A DNA stretch of 64,000 nt from IMG/VR virus record IMGVR_UViG_3300049459_000229, positions 1 through 64,000 of that record. One strand, 5' to 3'. Positions 21,831-28,794 of this stretch are shown here, in pieces. The position numbers were made by a program, and so were the translations under genes. A model generated the notes under the pieces. It worked only from the letters and a program-made list of their open reading frames with translations. It was not told where the DNA came from and did not search any database. The stretch's first letter is position 1; each line of letters opens with the position of its first letter. The stretch is from a virus.

Positions 21831-22778
21831 ATGACCCGGCCCACCATCCCCTTCAAGCCGCACGCTCTGCGCTGCCCTACCTGCAACCAGTACCTGCCCG
21901 ACCGCTGCACCTGCAACGGCATGAGTATCGAGCAGGCCCGGCAAACTACCATCACCCTGTTCGCCGACAACCTCTACTCGAAGTGGGGCTTTCACGACGG
22001 CGACATCCTCAACGACGCCTGGTACGCTCTGGGCCTGAGCGGCGACCGGCACGAGGTGCTGTGCCAGCTGGTCGAAGAGCGGCTGCTGCCGATCCTGCCG
22101 CACCCGGTGAAGACTGAACGCATCAGCACCTGCCACAACCCGATTCGCGTCGAGGATGAGCACCTGGAAGACAATAGCCGGCTGTCCAACGAGAACACCA
22201 GCGTGGACATCACCTACCAGGACATCCGCGAGTGTGCGGTGCGGCTGTCTGGCGCCATCGATATCGAATTCAGTAGCGCAGGGTTGCGCGAGCTGGCAGC
22301 GACACTTGTAGGCCGCACGCCTCCCGTGCCCAACCTGCAGCAGCGTAAGACCATTCATCTTCTCAAGTACGCTCCTCGTGATGTCCTCAACTCCCGTGCT
22401 GCGATGATCGCGCCCAACCTGCAGCAGCTGCCGAAGTGGCCACCGAATGAGGAGCTGCGCATCGAGCAGGAGCGCCTGCGCGCCTTCATGGTCGGCATGG
22501 ACTTCGCCGACCTCGAAGACCGGCTGGTGCTTATTGACTACTCACCCGGCCTGCCGACCGTGGTCTGTAGCGTGCCCCGCCGCAAGATCATCCAGCACTA
22601 CGACAGCCCGGCCGGACACCTTGCCGGTCGCGTCGAGGTCTGGGACGGCGACAAGCACATCGTCACGATCAGCCTGTCCGGTAACGCCCGCCAGCGCCGC
22701 CGCACCATTCGCCAGCTGAAGCGCGAGTTCACTGTCCGCCAGACCAATGCTGCCACCGGCGAAACCATCATTCGATAA
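21831..22778 (+). CDS. 315-residue protein with N-terminal zinc ribbon
   Basis: The product has 315 residues. C-P-T-C-N-Q-Y-L-P-D-R-C-T-C near residue 15 is a compact zinc-ribbon-like site. A helical part (NLYSKWGFHDGDILNDAWYA) follows and a basic C-terminus (ARQRRRTIRQLKREFTVRQ). The C-terminal half looks like an alpha/beta domain, with no catalytic motif I can name. Basic end plus zinc ribbon suggests nucleic-acid binding; inferred. Confidence 0.72.
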   Translation: MTRPTIPFKPHALRCPTCNQYLPDRCTCNGMSIEQARQTTITLFADNLYSKWGFHDGDILNDAWYALGLSGDRHEVLCQLVEERLLPILPHPVKTERISTCHNPIRVEDEHLEDNSRLSNENTSVDITYQDIRECAVRLSGAIDIEFSSAGLRELAATLVGRTPPVPNLQQRKTIHLLKYAPRDVLNSRAAMIAPNLQQLPKWPPNEELRIEQERLRAFMVGMDFADLEDRLVLIDYSPGLPTVVCSVPRRKIIQHYDSPAGHLAGRVEVWDGDKHIVTISLSGNARQRRRTIRQLKREFTVRQTNAATGETIIR

Positions 22779-22815
22779 CTGACGGCGCCGCATGGCGCCG
22801 CCTGGAGCTCACCCC

Positions 22816-23229
22816 ATGAAAATCACCACATCCAACGGCCGCGTCTGCATTCAGGCTGACGAAGCCGACGTCTCCATCCTGATGGAGCCGGGCGAGACCG
22901 AGCAGCAGGCGCTGCTGCGCAGTGCCCGCCTGCTCTACGACTGCGCCGAGTTCAACATCAAGCGCGCCCAGTTCCGCAAGCTGGCAGCCGCCACGCTCGG
23001 GCCGCCGCTGGATATCTGCTGCGAGATGCACAGCGTGCAGATATACGCCGGCCACGAGCACGGCTGGTACTCCGTCATGACCCGCCCCGGCGACTCGCCG
23101 ATCGAGAATCTGCGCCGGCGCGCGGCCGCGCTGCGCGAGGAGATCGCTGAGATGCCCAAGGACCGCCTTTTCGCCGCCTTGCTGTTCGAGCAGGCCGCCC
23201 TTCAACTGGAGAACGACAATGCGAACTGA
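22816..23229 (+). CDS. 137-residue hypothetical protein
   Basis: The product has 137 residues. I start at the ATG preceded by GGAG 9 bases upstream; an in-frame ATG 24 bases earlier is the alternative. The C-terminus (AALREEIAEMPKDRLFAALL) is helical and the N-terminus has short strands with paired Cys (LDICCEMHSVQIYAG). It overlaps the next gene by 11 bases. Function unknown. Confidence 0.72.
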   Translation: MKITTSNGRVCIQADEADVSILMEPGETEQQALLRSARLLYDCAEFNIKRAQFRKLAAATLGPPLDICCEMHSVQIYAGHEHGWYSVMTRPGDSPIENLRRRAAALREEIAEMPKDRLFAALLFEQAALQLENDNAN

Positions 23230-23647
23230 CCGCATCACCCATCTCATCACCGTCCTCGAGCGTGTGTCTGAAAGGCGCTTCAACATCGAGACTTGGCGCA
23301 ACAGCAAGGCCTGCGGCACCGTATGCTGCGCCGGCGGCTGGGCCGCACTCGATCCGGTCTTCAACAAGCAGGGCCTGAGCATACCAGGCACCCGGCCTAA
23401 GTTCGACGGCGAGCACGAGACCCTCCTCGACTTCGAGGCCTTGCAGATGTTCTTCGAGATCAGCGAGGACGAGACGTTCCAGCTGTTCTCGGCGTATCAG
23501 TACCAGAACAAACGGGCCACCCCGGCCGACGTCATCGCCCGCATCCGCAAGCTGCTGGCCGACCAGCAGCTGGAAGACGAGACGCGTGCCCAGGTCGAGG
23601 ACATCGAGCAGGCGCAGATCGACACTGGAGGCGACCATGGGCGATAA
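23219..23647 (+). CDS. Conserved phage protein with Cys-Gly core
   Basis: The product has 142 residues. NIETWRNSKACGTVCCAGGW is a conserved signature I recognise from phage proteins of unknown function. It continues with an acidic helix region (FFEISEDETFQLFSA) and a helical tail rich in Gln and Glu. Three close Cys suggest a metal site or structural disulphide. It overlaps both neighbours by 11 bases. No activity is known to me. Confidence 0.78.
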   Translation: MRTDRITHLITVLERVSERRFNIETWRNSKACGTVCCAGGWAALDPVFNKQGLSIPGTRPKFDGEHETLLDFEALQMFFEISEDETFQLFSAYQYQNKRATPADVIARIRKLLADQQLEDETRAQVEDIEQAQIDTGGDHGR

Positions 23648-23876
23648 GAACTGGGTCCTGACTACCGCCGAGAAGGACCCAAGCCTTGCCAAGGTGCCCT
23701 TCATCGTTGAGTACCTCGATGAGAATTTCAATGTCCGGCCGCACAGCGAGGAGTCGTATCCGACCTTCGACTACGCGCTGGCCCGCGCCCGCTGGGCCAA
23801 TGAGAACGGCGGCCACAACGTCCGCGTGGTGCAGGAGTTGGCATTCTGCTTCAATCAGCCCAAGGAGCCCTCATGA
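23637..23876 (+). CDS. 79-residue hypothetical protein
   Basis: The product has 79 residues: VPFIVEYLDENFNVRPHSEE and NVRVVQELAFCFNQ are strands, with a helix rich in Ala and Arg between them. This compact beta-alpha-beta protein is typical of short phage accessory genes. I choose the ATG inside the end of the previous gene because it preserves the coding overlap and gives a normal N-terminus. Confidence 0.72.
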   Translation: MGDKNWVLTTAEKDPSLAKVPFIVEYLDENFNVRPHSEESYPTFDYALARARWANENGGHNVRVVQELAFCFNQPKEPS

Positions 23877-24181
23877 AGCTCGCCTACCTCGACCTCTCCA
23901 ACGGCCACCTGACCGAGGCGACCTTCGCACTGCTGGGCAAGCATTTCCAGTACACCAGCAATCCGATCGAAGTCGGTCTGGACTGGCCGGCTATGACCGT
24001 TGTGACGCACGGCTACGGCGTCTTCATGACCGTGCCCTACGACTACTCACTGCAGCAGGGTGAGGCCGTGCCGGAAGACCTTGCGCGCGTGCTGGCTGCC
24101 GCTCGGCTGCGTGACGCCACCCTGATCCGCTTCGATGTCGACGGCGACGTCGATTCCACCCTCCCTTACTACGAATGGTGA
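23873..24181 (+). CDS. 102-residue hypothetical protein, DUF5983-like pattern
   Basis: The product has 102 residues. LDLSNGHLTEATFALLG resembles the 'S-x-x-H-L-T' opening of small phage proteins grouped as DUF5983-like. The C-terminus ends in a helix and an acidic tail (DVDGDVDSTLPYYEW). It overlaps the previous gene by 4 bases; the next starts after 3. Family similarity is a recollection, not a search. Confidence 0.7.
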   Translation: MKLAYLDLSNGHLTEATFALLGKHFQYTSNPIEVGLDWPAMTVVTHGYGVFMTVPYDYSLQQGEAVPEDLARVLAAARLRDATLIRFDVDGDVDSTLPYYEW

Positions 24182-24184
24182 CCC

Positions 24185-24505
24185 ATGCAAGACATCGACA
24201 TCAAATCCCTCAAGCCTGGCGATATCCTCGAATTCGAAGGCGTCTTCCAGGTTTCGCCCTATGGTTGGACCAGTATTAACAGTGGCGCTGGTATCCCCGA
24301 CTACGTGACCATCGCGCCGGTCAAGATCTCCGTCACCGTGCCGGACGGCTTCAACGGCATCACGGCCATGGTGCAGGTGCTGGACGATAAGGCTGAGGCG
24401 GTCCGCAAGGAAGCCGACGGCAAGATCCTGGTGCTCACGAAGCAGAAGAACGACCTGCTGCAGCTGAGCTACGGCGGCCAGGAGATTCTCGATGCGGAGG
24501 CCTGA
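24185..24505 (+). CDS. 106-residue hypothetical protein
   Basis: The product has 106 residues: a beta-rich N-terminal half (LKPGDILEFEGVFQVSPYGW) then a more charged helical part (DKAEAVRKEADGKILVLT). It looks like a small SH3-like barrel with an added helix. A 3-base gap precedes and a single base follows, so it is part of the chain. No family is named. Confidence 0.72.
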   Translation: MQDIDIKSLKPGDILEFEGVFQVSPYGWTSINSGAGIPDYVTIAPVKISVTVPDGFNGITAMVQVLDDKAEAVRKEADGKILVLTKQKNDLLQLSYGGQEILDAEA

Positions 24506-24506
24506 C

Positions 24507-24695
24507 ATGCAACTCGAAATCAAAACCGTCATCGACTTTGGCGAGGACGGCCCGCCGCCCGGCGACTACAACGACATTCTGCGCTTCGCCGTCGAGCGCC
24601 TGAACGAGCATGTCCTGACGCCACTGTGCAATACCTACGGCGCCCAGGCCTCCACCAACACCGGCTGGACCAGCTCGGGAGACGACGAAGAATGA
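24507..24695 (+). CDS. 62-residue acidic hypothetical protein
   Basis: The product has 62 residues, acidic at both ends (KTVIDFGEDGPPPGDYND; TSSGDDEE). A short helix (LRFAVERLNEHVLTPLC) forms the core. Acidic small proteins of this type can be DNA mimics or host-protein baits, but nothing specific shows that here. The ATG lies one base after the previous stop. Confidence 0.7.
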   Translation: MQLEIKTVIDFGEDGPPPGDYNDILRFAVERLNEHVLTPLCNTYGAQASTNTGWTSSGDDEE

Positions 24696-24931
24696 ACCGC
24701 GCACACCTCGCCGCCGTCGTCGCGGCTGGCCAAGACCTTGCCAGCGCGGCCGCCGGCCTGCTGCAGGCTCACGCCCACCGCCAGGGCCTCGAATCCTTGC
24801 GCCTGCGGATGATTCCTGAAGCCTGGCCGCCGGTGGGCGAGCAGGCTGACCGCCGCGTGCGCGAAGCGCAGTGGCGCTACGATAACGCGGCCGCCGCGGT
24901 GCGGCGCCTGACAACGAAGGAGGCGGCATGA
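24692..24931 (+). CDS. 79-residue Ala-rich helical protein
   Basis: The product has 79 residues, Ala- and Arg-rich and helical (LAAVVAAGQDLASAAAGLLQ; LRMIPEAWPPVGEQ). 4-base overlaps on both sides place it firmly in the operon. No motif. Confidence 0.7.
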   Translation: MNRAHLAAVVAAGQDLASAAAGLLQAHAHRQGLESLRLRMIPEAWPPVGEQADRRVREAQWRYDNAAAAVRRLTTKEAA

Positions 24932-25134
24932 ATCTCCAGCGCATGTGGATCAATCAGCCTTCCACGCTGCAGCATGGCCACAGCCTGCACGGCCGGCTGG
25001 TGCTGGCGTACCGTGAGGTCGGTGAGACCTGGCGTATCTACTTCCTCACCGGCCCTGTCGTCAGCCAGCAAATCGACGGCGCGGCGCTGTCGCCGGGCTG
25101 GCCCGAACACCTGCAAACCAAGGAGCCCACATGA
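24928..25134 (+). CDS. 68-residue hypothetical protein
   Basis: The product has 68 residues and appears beta-rich (LHGRLVLAYREVGETWRIYF, then LTGPVVSQQIDGA), like a small barrel. 4-base overlaps on both sides. No family is recognised. Confidence 0.7.
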   Translation: MNLQRMWINQPSTLQHGHSLHGRLVLAYREVGETWRIYFLTGPVVSQQIDGAALSPGWPEHLQTKEPT

Positions 25135-25346
25135 AAGGCATCACCACCCGCGACATCGAGCACTACAACCCGCGCTGCAACGCCCGCGGCACGATCAAGG
25201 CCGGCACCGAGGTGGTCCTGATCAAGAAAGAAGGCTGGTCTGGCTGGGTCGTGAAGCATCGCGGCGACGCCGGCTTCATGTCAAAGTTCGACTGGGACCA
25301 TAGCTACGTTGACGTGCCGGCTGACGCCGTGAAGGGGCTGCTATGA
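25131..25346 (+). CDS. 71-residue SH3-like hypothetical protein
   Basis: The product has 71 residues. GTIKAGTEVVLIKKEGWSGW and VVKHRGDAGFMSKFDWD alternate hydrophobic and charged residues like a small SH3-type barrel. It is coupled to both neighbours by ATGA. No family is recognised. Confidence 0.7.
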   Translation: MKGITTRDIEHYNPRCNARGTIKAGTEVVLIKKEGWSGWVVKHRGDAGFMSKFDWDHSYVDVPADAVKGLL

Positions 25347-25432
25347 ATTTCTGGATATGTAAGTGTGGGCACCACAACCCCTGGGCCAATAAGGCTTGTG
25401 GCCGCTGCTATCTCGCGAGGGTGTCGCCATGA
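25343..25432 (+). CDS. 29-residue RanBP2-type zinc-finger microprotein
   Basis: This tiny gene encodes 29 residues: M-N-F-W-I-C-K-C-G-H-H-N-P-W-A-N-K-A-C-G-R-C plus a short tail. The spacing W-x-C-x-C-x3-N-x6-C-x2-C matches RanBP2-type zinc fingers (Trp-Cys core, Asn, then C-x2-C), so almost the whole protein is one finger. Such fingers bind single-stranded RNA or ubiquitin-like partners in other organisms. ATGA overlaps on both sides support the gene. Zinc binding is inferred from spacing. Confidence 0.7.
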   Translation: MNFWICKCGHHNPWANKACGRCYLARVSP

Positions 25433-25642
25433 ACATCGGTGACCGCGTCGACACCCACTCCCACGGCCTGGGCCAGATCGTGAACGAGGAGCGTGCCAAC
25501 GCAGGCTGGCCCGACCGCCCGAACATGGTCCTCACCGGCACGCTACGGCGTGCTGCTGGACGACGCCGACCAGTACCCATGGTTCACCGGCGGCATCGCC
25601 TACTTCCAGCCGCACGAACTCACCCTGAAGGAGTCGAAATGA
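25429..25642 (+). pseudogene. Small phage gene split by a +1 frameshift
   Basis: The frame from the ATG reads MNIGDRVDTHSHGLGQIVNE and on to ...NMVLTG-T, after which it turns into an Arg-rich run that continues in frame into the next gene. If one base is skipped near 25543 the reading becomes Y-G-V-L-L-D-D-A-D-Q-Y-P-W-F-T-G-G-I-A-Y and so on, ending at a TGA that overlaps the next ATG exactly like every other junction here. A 'GDRV ... YGV-L-D ... G-I-A-Y-F' small protein family exists in phages. So this is a +1 error, mutation or programmed shift. I annotate the intended span. Confidence 0.65.
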
Positions 25643-25977
25643 CCTACCAACGCGTCATCCCACGCGACCTCTTCAACGAGGCCAGCCTCCTGAAGTGCTA
25701 CGGCCAGCTGTACCTACAGCTGGAATTCCACAACTTCCCAGGCGTCGAGCTGGTGCACATCCGGAATGCTTTCGACGTGCGTCAGGATCAGCGCAGCGGG
25801 GCGATCTACATCGACAACATCCGGCTGTCCGCCCGCGGCGTGCTGTATGGTTTCTGGCGCCCGCGCAACAGCCGTGCACCGTATCCCCTTTATCTCAACG
25901 CCGGTGATGACGACATTGCCGTCTTCAACGACGACGGCACCTTCACCGCTGAGATGCTCGACTTCCTGCGAGGCTGA
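25639..25977 (+). CDS. 112-residue conserved phage protein
   Basis: The product has 112 residues. RVIPRDLFNEASLLKCYGQL is a recognisable start of small conserved phage proteins; it continues with YIDNIRLSARGVLYGF and an acidic end. It begins with ATGA overlapping the intended stop of the frameshifted gene. It is best read as a separate gene and not as a fusion with the frame above. Function unknown. Confidence 0.78.
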   Translation: MTYQRVIPRDLFNEASLLKCYGQLYLQLEFHNFPGVELVHIRNAFDVRQDQRSGAIYIDNIRLSARGVLYGFWRPRNSRAPYPLYLNAGDDDIAVFNDDGTFTAEMLDFLRG

Positions 25978-25978
25978 C

Positions 25979-26068
25979 ATGCGCAAGCTCTGGATCCTTG
26001 CAGCCGTGGCCTTCGTGCTGGCCGTTTACATCACCAACCATGGCCCTTTTGTGGCCGGAATAGGGTAA
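25979..26068 (+). CDS. 29-residue single-span membrane peptide
   Basis: The product has 29 residues: MRKLWILAAVAFVLAVYITN and a short Gly-rich tail. This is a basic N-terminus plus one hydrophobic segment of about 16 residues, resembling a signal anchor. One base separates it from the previous stop and 2 bases from the next start. It may act by insertion in the inner membrane; no function is known. Confidence 0.6.
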   Translation: MRKLWILAAVAFVLAVYITNHGPFVAGIG

Positions 26069-26070
26069 TT

Positions 26071-26268
26071 ATGAACTTCACACCGCACGACCCCGACACC
26101 GACCTGATGACGGCCGCTGAATTCCAGGTCAATGTCAAAGCCGGCGGCTTCATCCGCACCGATGGCGATGGCTACTGGGCCACCATCGACGGTCACGACA
26201 TGAACGCCAGCGTCTGGTCCATTCCGCAACCCGCCTGGGCCACCCATGTGGCATGGCTCAATAAGTAG
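26071..26268 (+). CDS. 65-residue hypothetical protein
   Basis: The product has 65 residues: an acidic N-terminus, then FIRTDGDGYWATIDGHDMNA and WSIPQPAWATHVAWLNK. It is Trp-rich (four Trp). The gene is followed by a promoter-like element and a separate unit at 26313. No family is recognised. Confidence 0.68.
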   Translation: MNFTPHDPDTDLMTAAEFQVNVKAGGFIRTDGDGYWATIDGHDMNASVWSIPQPAWATHVAWLNK

Positions 26269-26278
26269 GTGCTAAAAT
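26249..26278 (+). promoter_or_regulatory. Candidate extended -10 promoter for the 26313 gene
   Basis: TGCTAAAAT at 26270-26278 is an extended -10 (TG-n-TAAAAT), with TGGCAT as weak -35, spaced by 18 bases. It would start just before the 26313 gene and is followed by that gene's own terminator. Confidence 0.45.
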
Positions 26279-26312
26279 GTTGTCTCTTATCAACAACACT
26301 GAAAGCCTCGAC

Positions 26313-26615
26313 ATGCACCTCGCCTATGCAGCCCTGAATCCAGCCCAGGACATCAACCAGATCAACGCCTGGAAGCTCGTGCTGTTCCAGTTCAACATGG
26401 CTCTGCCGCCGACCACCGGCCTGTCGCCGATCGACAACGCGCTGATTTTCGCGCAGTCGCACGACATGAACCAGCTGTCGACCACGCCCGAGTTCAACAC
26501 CGCCGCCAACGAGTATTTCGGCGACTACTACGCCGAGCTCAACGGCGTGCCGGCGCCGGACATCGGCCCGTGTATCGACCTGGCCTGGGGCTCGCAAAAC
26601 GGGCGCACCGCATAA
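26313..26615 (+). CDS. Hypothetical protein, paralogue of the gene at 16205
   Basis: The product has 100 residues. INAWKLVLFQFNMALPPTTG, NALIFAQSHDMNQL and TTPEFNTAANEYFGDY align with the 16205 product over most of its length. I start at the ATG that matches the length of that paralogue; an ATG at 26277 would add 12 residues but sits on the promoter -10. It has a candidate promoter of its own and is followed by a strong terminator, so it may be expressed as a separate single gene. Function unknown. Confidence 0.78.
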   Translation: MHLAYAALNPAQDINQINAWKLVLFQFNMALPPTTGLSPIDNALIFAQSHDMNQLSTTPEFNTAANEYFGDYYAELNGVPAPDIGPCIDLAWGSQNGRTA

Positions 26616-26638
26616 GCCGAGCCTGCTTTAATCTGCAA

Positions 26639-26666
26639 CCGCCACCTTGCGTGGCGGTTTTCTTTT
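26639..26666 (+). terminator. Intrinsic terminator splitting the accessory operon
   Basis: CCGCCAC-CTTGC-GTGGCGG is followed by TTTTCTTTT. A perfect 7-base-pair stem and a T-run end the first accessory unit. Confidence 0.9.
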
Positions 26667-26702
26667 GGCGGGCACGCCGCCACCTAGCCTGAAAGGATCC
26701 CT

Positions 26703-27068
26703 ATGTACTGCCCCGACTACACCATCAAGTTCGTCATCAAATCCTCCGAAAGCGTCGATACGCTGGTCAGTGCTCTGCAGGCCGTCTACGACAATAACGG
26801 CCCATCCGGCAACTTCACCATCGAAGCTATTAACCTCAAGTCGGACTGGCGCTACTTCACCTTCACCCGCAGCCTGGAACTGGATGCCGAGGACATCGTC
26901 GAGCGCATGGCCAAGTCCTACTTCAACCTCACGGCGCGTGAAGCTGCCTGTCAGCTGCTTAGCGAGGAGCTGTCGAGTGCCGGCGCCGACAGTGCTCTGG
27001 TGAAGGAGCTTGTATCGGAGTTGCGCGCCGCCGGAGTAGCCTTCCCGCAGCCCGAGGAACAGCCATGA
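26703..27068 (+). CDS. 121-residue hypothetical protein, first of second accessory unit
   Basis: The product has 121 residues and begins MYCPDYTIKFVIKSSESVDT after GAAAGGATCCCT. The N-terminal half is mixed strand/helix; the C-terminal half is a long acidic helix (EELSSAGADSALVKELVSEL). It opens the second unit after the terminator but no consensus promoter is obvious in the 36-base gap. It overlaps the next gene by 4 bases. No family is recognised. Confidence 0.75.
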   Translation: MYCPDYTIKFVIKSSESVDTLVSALQAVYDNNGPSGNFTIEAINLKSDWRYFTFTRSLELDAEDIVERMAKSYFNLTAREAACQLLSEELSSAGADSALVKELVSELRAAGVAFPQPEEQP

Positions 27069-27334
27069 CCATCCCCGCCAACCTCACCCACGCCGAAGTC
27101 GGCGCCTTCCTCATGGCCGTCGGCCAGCACATGATCGACCACGATGTGTGCGCCGAGGCTGTGGTGCAGCCGGAAGACGTGCGCGACAACCTGCCCTACG
27201 CCGAGAATCTGGCGCACAGCATGATCGACGCCTACATCTACCTGCCGATGCACCCGGGCCGCGCCCTCGAGATCTTGCAAAGCCTCACGCTAGAGGAGGC
27301 GATCGCCTTCGTCCAGTTGCCGAAAGGACTCTGA
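27065..27334 (+). CDS. 89-residue helical hypothetical protein
   Basis: The product has 89 residues, helical and acidic (LTHAEVGAFLMAVGQHMIDH; LEILQSLTLEEAIAFVQLP). 4-base overlap upstream and a one-base overlap (TGATG) downstream. No family is recognised. Confidence 0.75.
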   Translation: MTIPANLTHAEVGAFLMAVGQHMIDHDVCAEAVVQPEDVRDNLPYAENLAHSMIDAYIYLPMHPGRALEILQSLTLEEAIAFVQLPKGL

Positions 27335-27546
27335 TGACCACCACCCTCTACTACCTGACCCGCACCGCCAGCAGCCTGGTCGAGCTGCGCCAGCAGCGCT
27401 ACCGCGCGCAACTCGAGGCCGGCCGCGAGCACCCGCACGACGTGTGCGCCGTTGCCCGGAGCAAGACCGAGATGCGCGCCATGCTGGCGCGCTTTCGCTT
27501 CGGCCCGGTCGAATGGGACTCGATCGAGGAAGACTGCCATGCATAA
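27334..27546 (+). CDS. 70-residue hypothetical protein
   Basis: The product has 70 residues, with an Arg-rich helix (LVELRQQRYRAQLEAGREHP) and a basic-then-acidic C-terminus (ARFRFGPVEWDSIEEDC). It overlaps the previous gene by one base and the next by 8. No family is recognised. Confidence 0.72.
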   Translation: MTTTLYYLTRTASSLVELRQQRYRAQLEAGREHPHDVCAVARSKTEMRAMLARFRFGPVEWDSIEEDCHA

Positions 27547-27928
27547 TTACGTCCTCACCGTCAAGCACGACCGCGGCATCGTGCATATCCACACCACGGC
27601 CGACAGCGCTGACGGCGCGCGCCAGATCGTCATGGCTGCCGAGCGCTGCCCTGAGCGGGCTATCCGCCGCGTGCGTGCCTACGATGCCGACGGCTTCGAG
27701 CTCGACGCGCGCGGCCAGCGCAAGACCATCGCCGGCGCTACCGTGAACATGCACGAAAGCTTTTCGAAGAATGGCCAGAGCCGGCCTGACAAGGTGCCCA
27801 CGCGCTGGGAGATCCAGCTGCCCGGCGACGTGCGCTGGCGCCGCGTCTACAGCACCCGGCACTCCGGGCTGCGTTACATCACCCTCGACGGCCTGAAGGT
27901 CGTCGTTTCACTTCCGGAGGCACTATGA
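27539..27928 (+). CDS. 129-residue hypothetical protein, common phage repeat-like N-terminus
   Basis: The product has 129 residues. TADSADGARQIVMAAERCPE is a helix-turn segment of a kind I have seen in small phage proteins ('A-x-x-I-V-x-x-A-E-x-C-P'). The second half is strand-rich (GLRYITLDGLKVVVSL). 4-base overlap downstream. Function unknown. Confidence 0.72.
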   Translation: MHNYVLTVKHDRGIVHIHTTADSADGARQIVMAAERCPERAIRRVRAYDADGFELDARGQRKTIAGATVNMHESFSKNGQSRPDKVPTRWEIQLPGDVRWRRVYSTRHSGLRYITLDGLKVVVSLPEAL

Positions 27929-28140
27929 ACGAAGCACATCTCGAAGCGGCGCGCGCTGCGGCCGCAGAATTCATCGCAGCCAGCAGAACCCTGCAGCTCT
28001 GGCAGGCCGAGGCCCGGCAGGTCGCGGCCGGCACTTCAGCTGCGCCGTATGACGTGGTACTGGAGCGGATCGCCAGCAACGAGTCGATCGTCGTCGGCAG
28101 GGCCGAGGTCCTGCGACTTGCGCTGGGAGCGCTGGAATGA
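27925..28140 (+). CDS. 71-residue Ala-rich helical protein
   Basis: The product has 71 residues, Ala-rich and helical (EAARAAAAEFIAASRTLQLW). A single-Trp amphipathic helix gives no clear function. ATGA overlaps at both ends. Confidence 0.7.
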   Translation: MNEAHLEAARAAAAEFIAASRTLQLWQAEARQVAAGTSAAPYDVVLERIASNESIVVGRAEVLRLALGALE

Positions 28141-28385
28141 TCACCTATCTGATCGCGCCGGCTCTGACCGACCAGGCCGGCCAGTGCCGCATCGTCGCGC
28201 GCCACCACGGCCCGCACTTCAAGCCCGACCTCGCCAACTATCGGCAGGCGCCCACCGCCTGGTCCGAGGCCGGCATCATGGACAGCCGCGGTAAGCTGGT
28301 CTGCCTGTCCAACTCTGAGCACTTCAAAGACATGCAGGCCTGTGAGCCGCTGGCTGCTGGCACCACCTTCACCTATGAGGACTGA
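28137..28385 (+). CDS. 82-residue hypothetical protein
   Basis: The product has 82 residues: ITYLIAPALTDQAGQCRIVA then an HHGPHFKP segment rich in His. Strand-rich start, loop-rich middle with two His-x-x-His-like spacings that do not form a clear metal site. A 4-base overlap upstream. No family is recognised. Confidence 0.7.
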   Translation: MITYLIAPALTDQAGQCRIVARHHGPHFKPDLANYRQAPTAWSEAGIMDSRGKLVCLSNSEHFKDMQACEPLAAGTTFTYED

Positions 28386-28386
28386 C

Positions 28387-28539
28387 ATGACCAATCAGGA
28401 TCGCAGCGAATTTCAGGACTACCTGCAGGCCTGCACCGATGATCAGGTGTGGGGTGTGTACGAAAAAGAGCGCGCCGCCGGCCGCTACGACTATGCTGAG
28501 CTGGCGCATGCCGAGCTGGTGCGGAGGCGGCTCGAATGA
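28387..28539 (+). CDS. 50-residue acidic helical protein
   Basis: The product has 50 residues, helical and acidic-to-basic (RSEFQDYLQACTDDQVWGVY; then AELVRRRLE). It starts one base after the previous TGA. About 48 bases without a longer gene follow before the next start. No family is recognised. Confidence 0.65.
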   Translation: MTNQDRSEFQDYLQACTDDQVWGVYEKERAAGRYDYAELAHAELVRRRLE

Positions 28540-28587
28540 GCCGCCTCGCCGGCACTGACGCCATTTTCATTCTGTGAAAGGGCAGCC

Positions 28588-28794
28588 ATGAAACCCATCG
28601 AAGAACGCACCGTCTTCGTCACTGACGACGGTCAGCAGCACGCCACGCGGCAGGCTGCGGAGAGTCACAACTACTACCAGGACCTTGTCGACCGGCTGAG
28701 GCAGGATGTAGACCTTGCCGGCGCCGACTTCACCAGCCACGAGGAGATCGTCCTGTGGTTCACTACTCGCTTTAAATTGGAACCGAAACCATGA
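28588..28794 (+). CDS. 68-residue hypothetical protein
   Basis: The product has 68 residues: RTVFVTDDGQQHATRQAAES then a helix and FTSHEEIVLWFTTRFKL. It matches the common small-phage pattern 'T-x-D-G-x-x-F/H ... A-A-x-x-H' but I cannot name it. AAGGGCAGCC precedes the ATG. It overlaps the next gene by 4 bases. Confidence 0.7.
   Translation: MKPIEERTVFVTDDGQQHATRQAAESHNYYQDLVDRLRQDVDLAGADFTSHEEIVLWFTTRFKLEPKP

Noticed and set aside
28536-28577. Possible 13-codon peptide after the 50-residue gene
   Set aside because: The ATGA overlap is present but 13 codons are too short to support.
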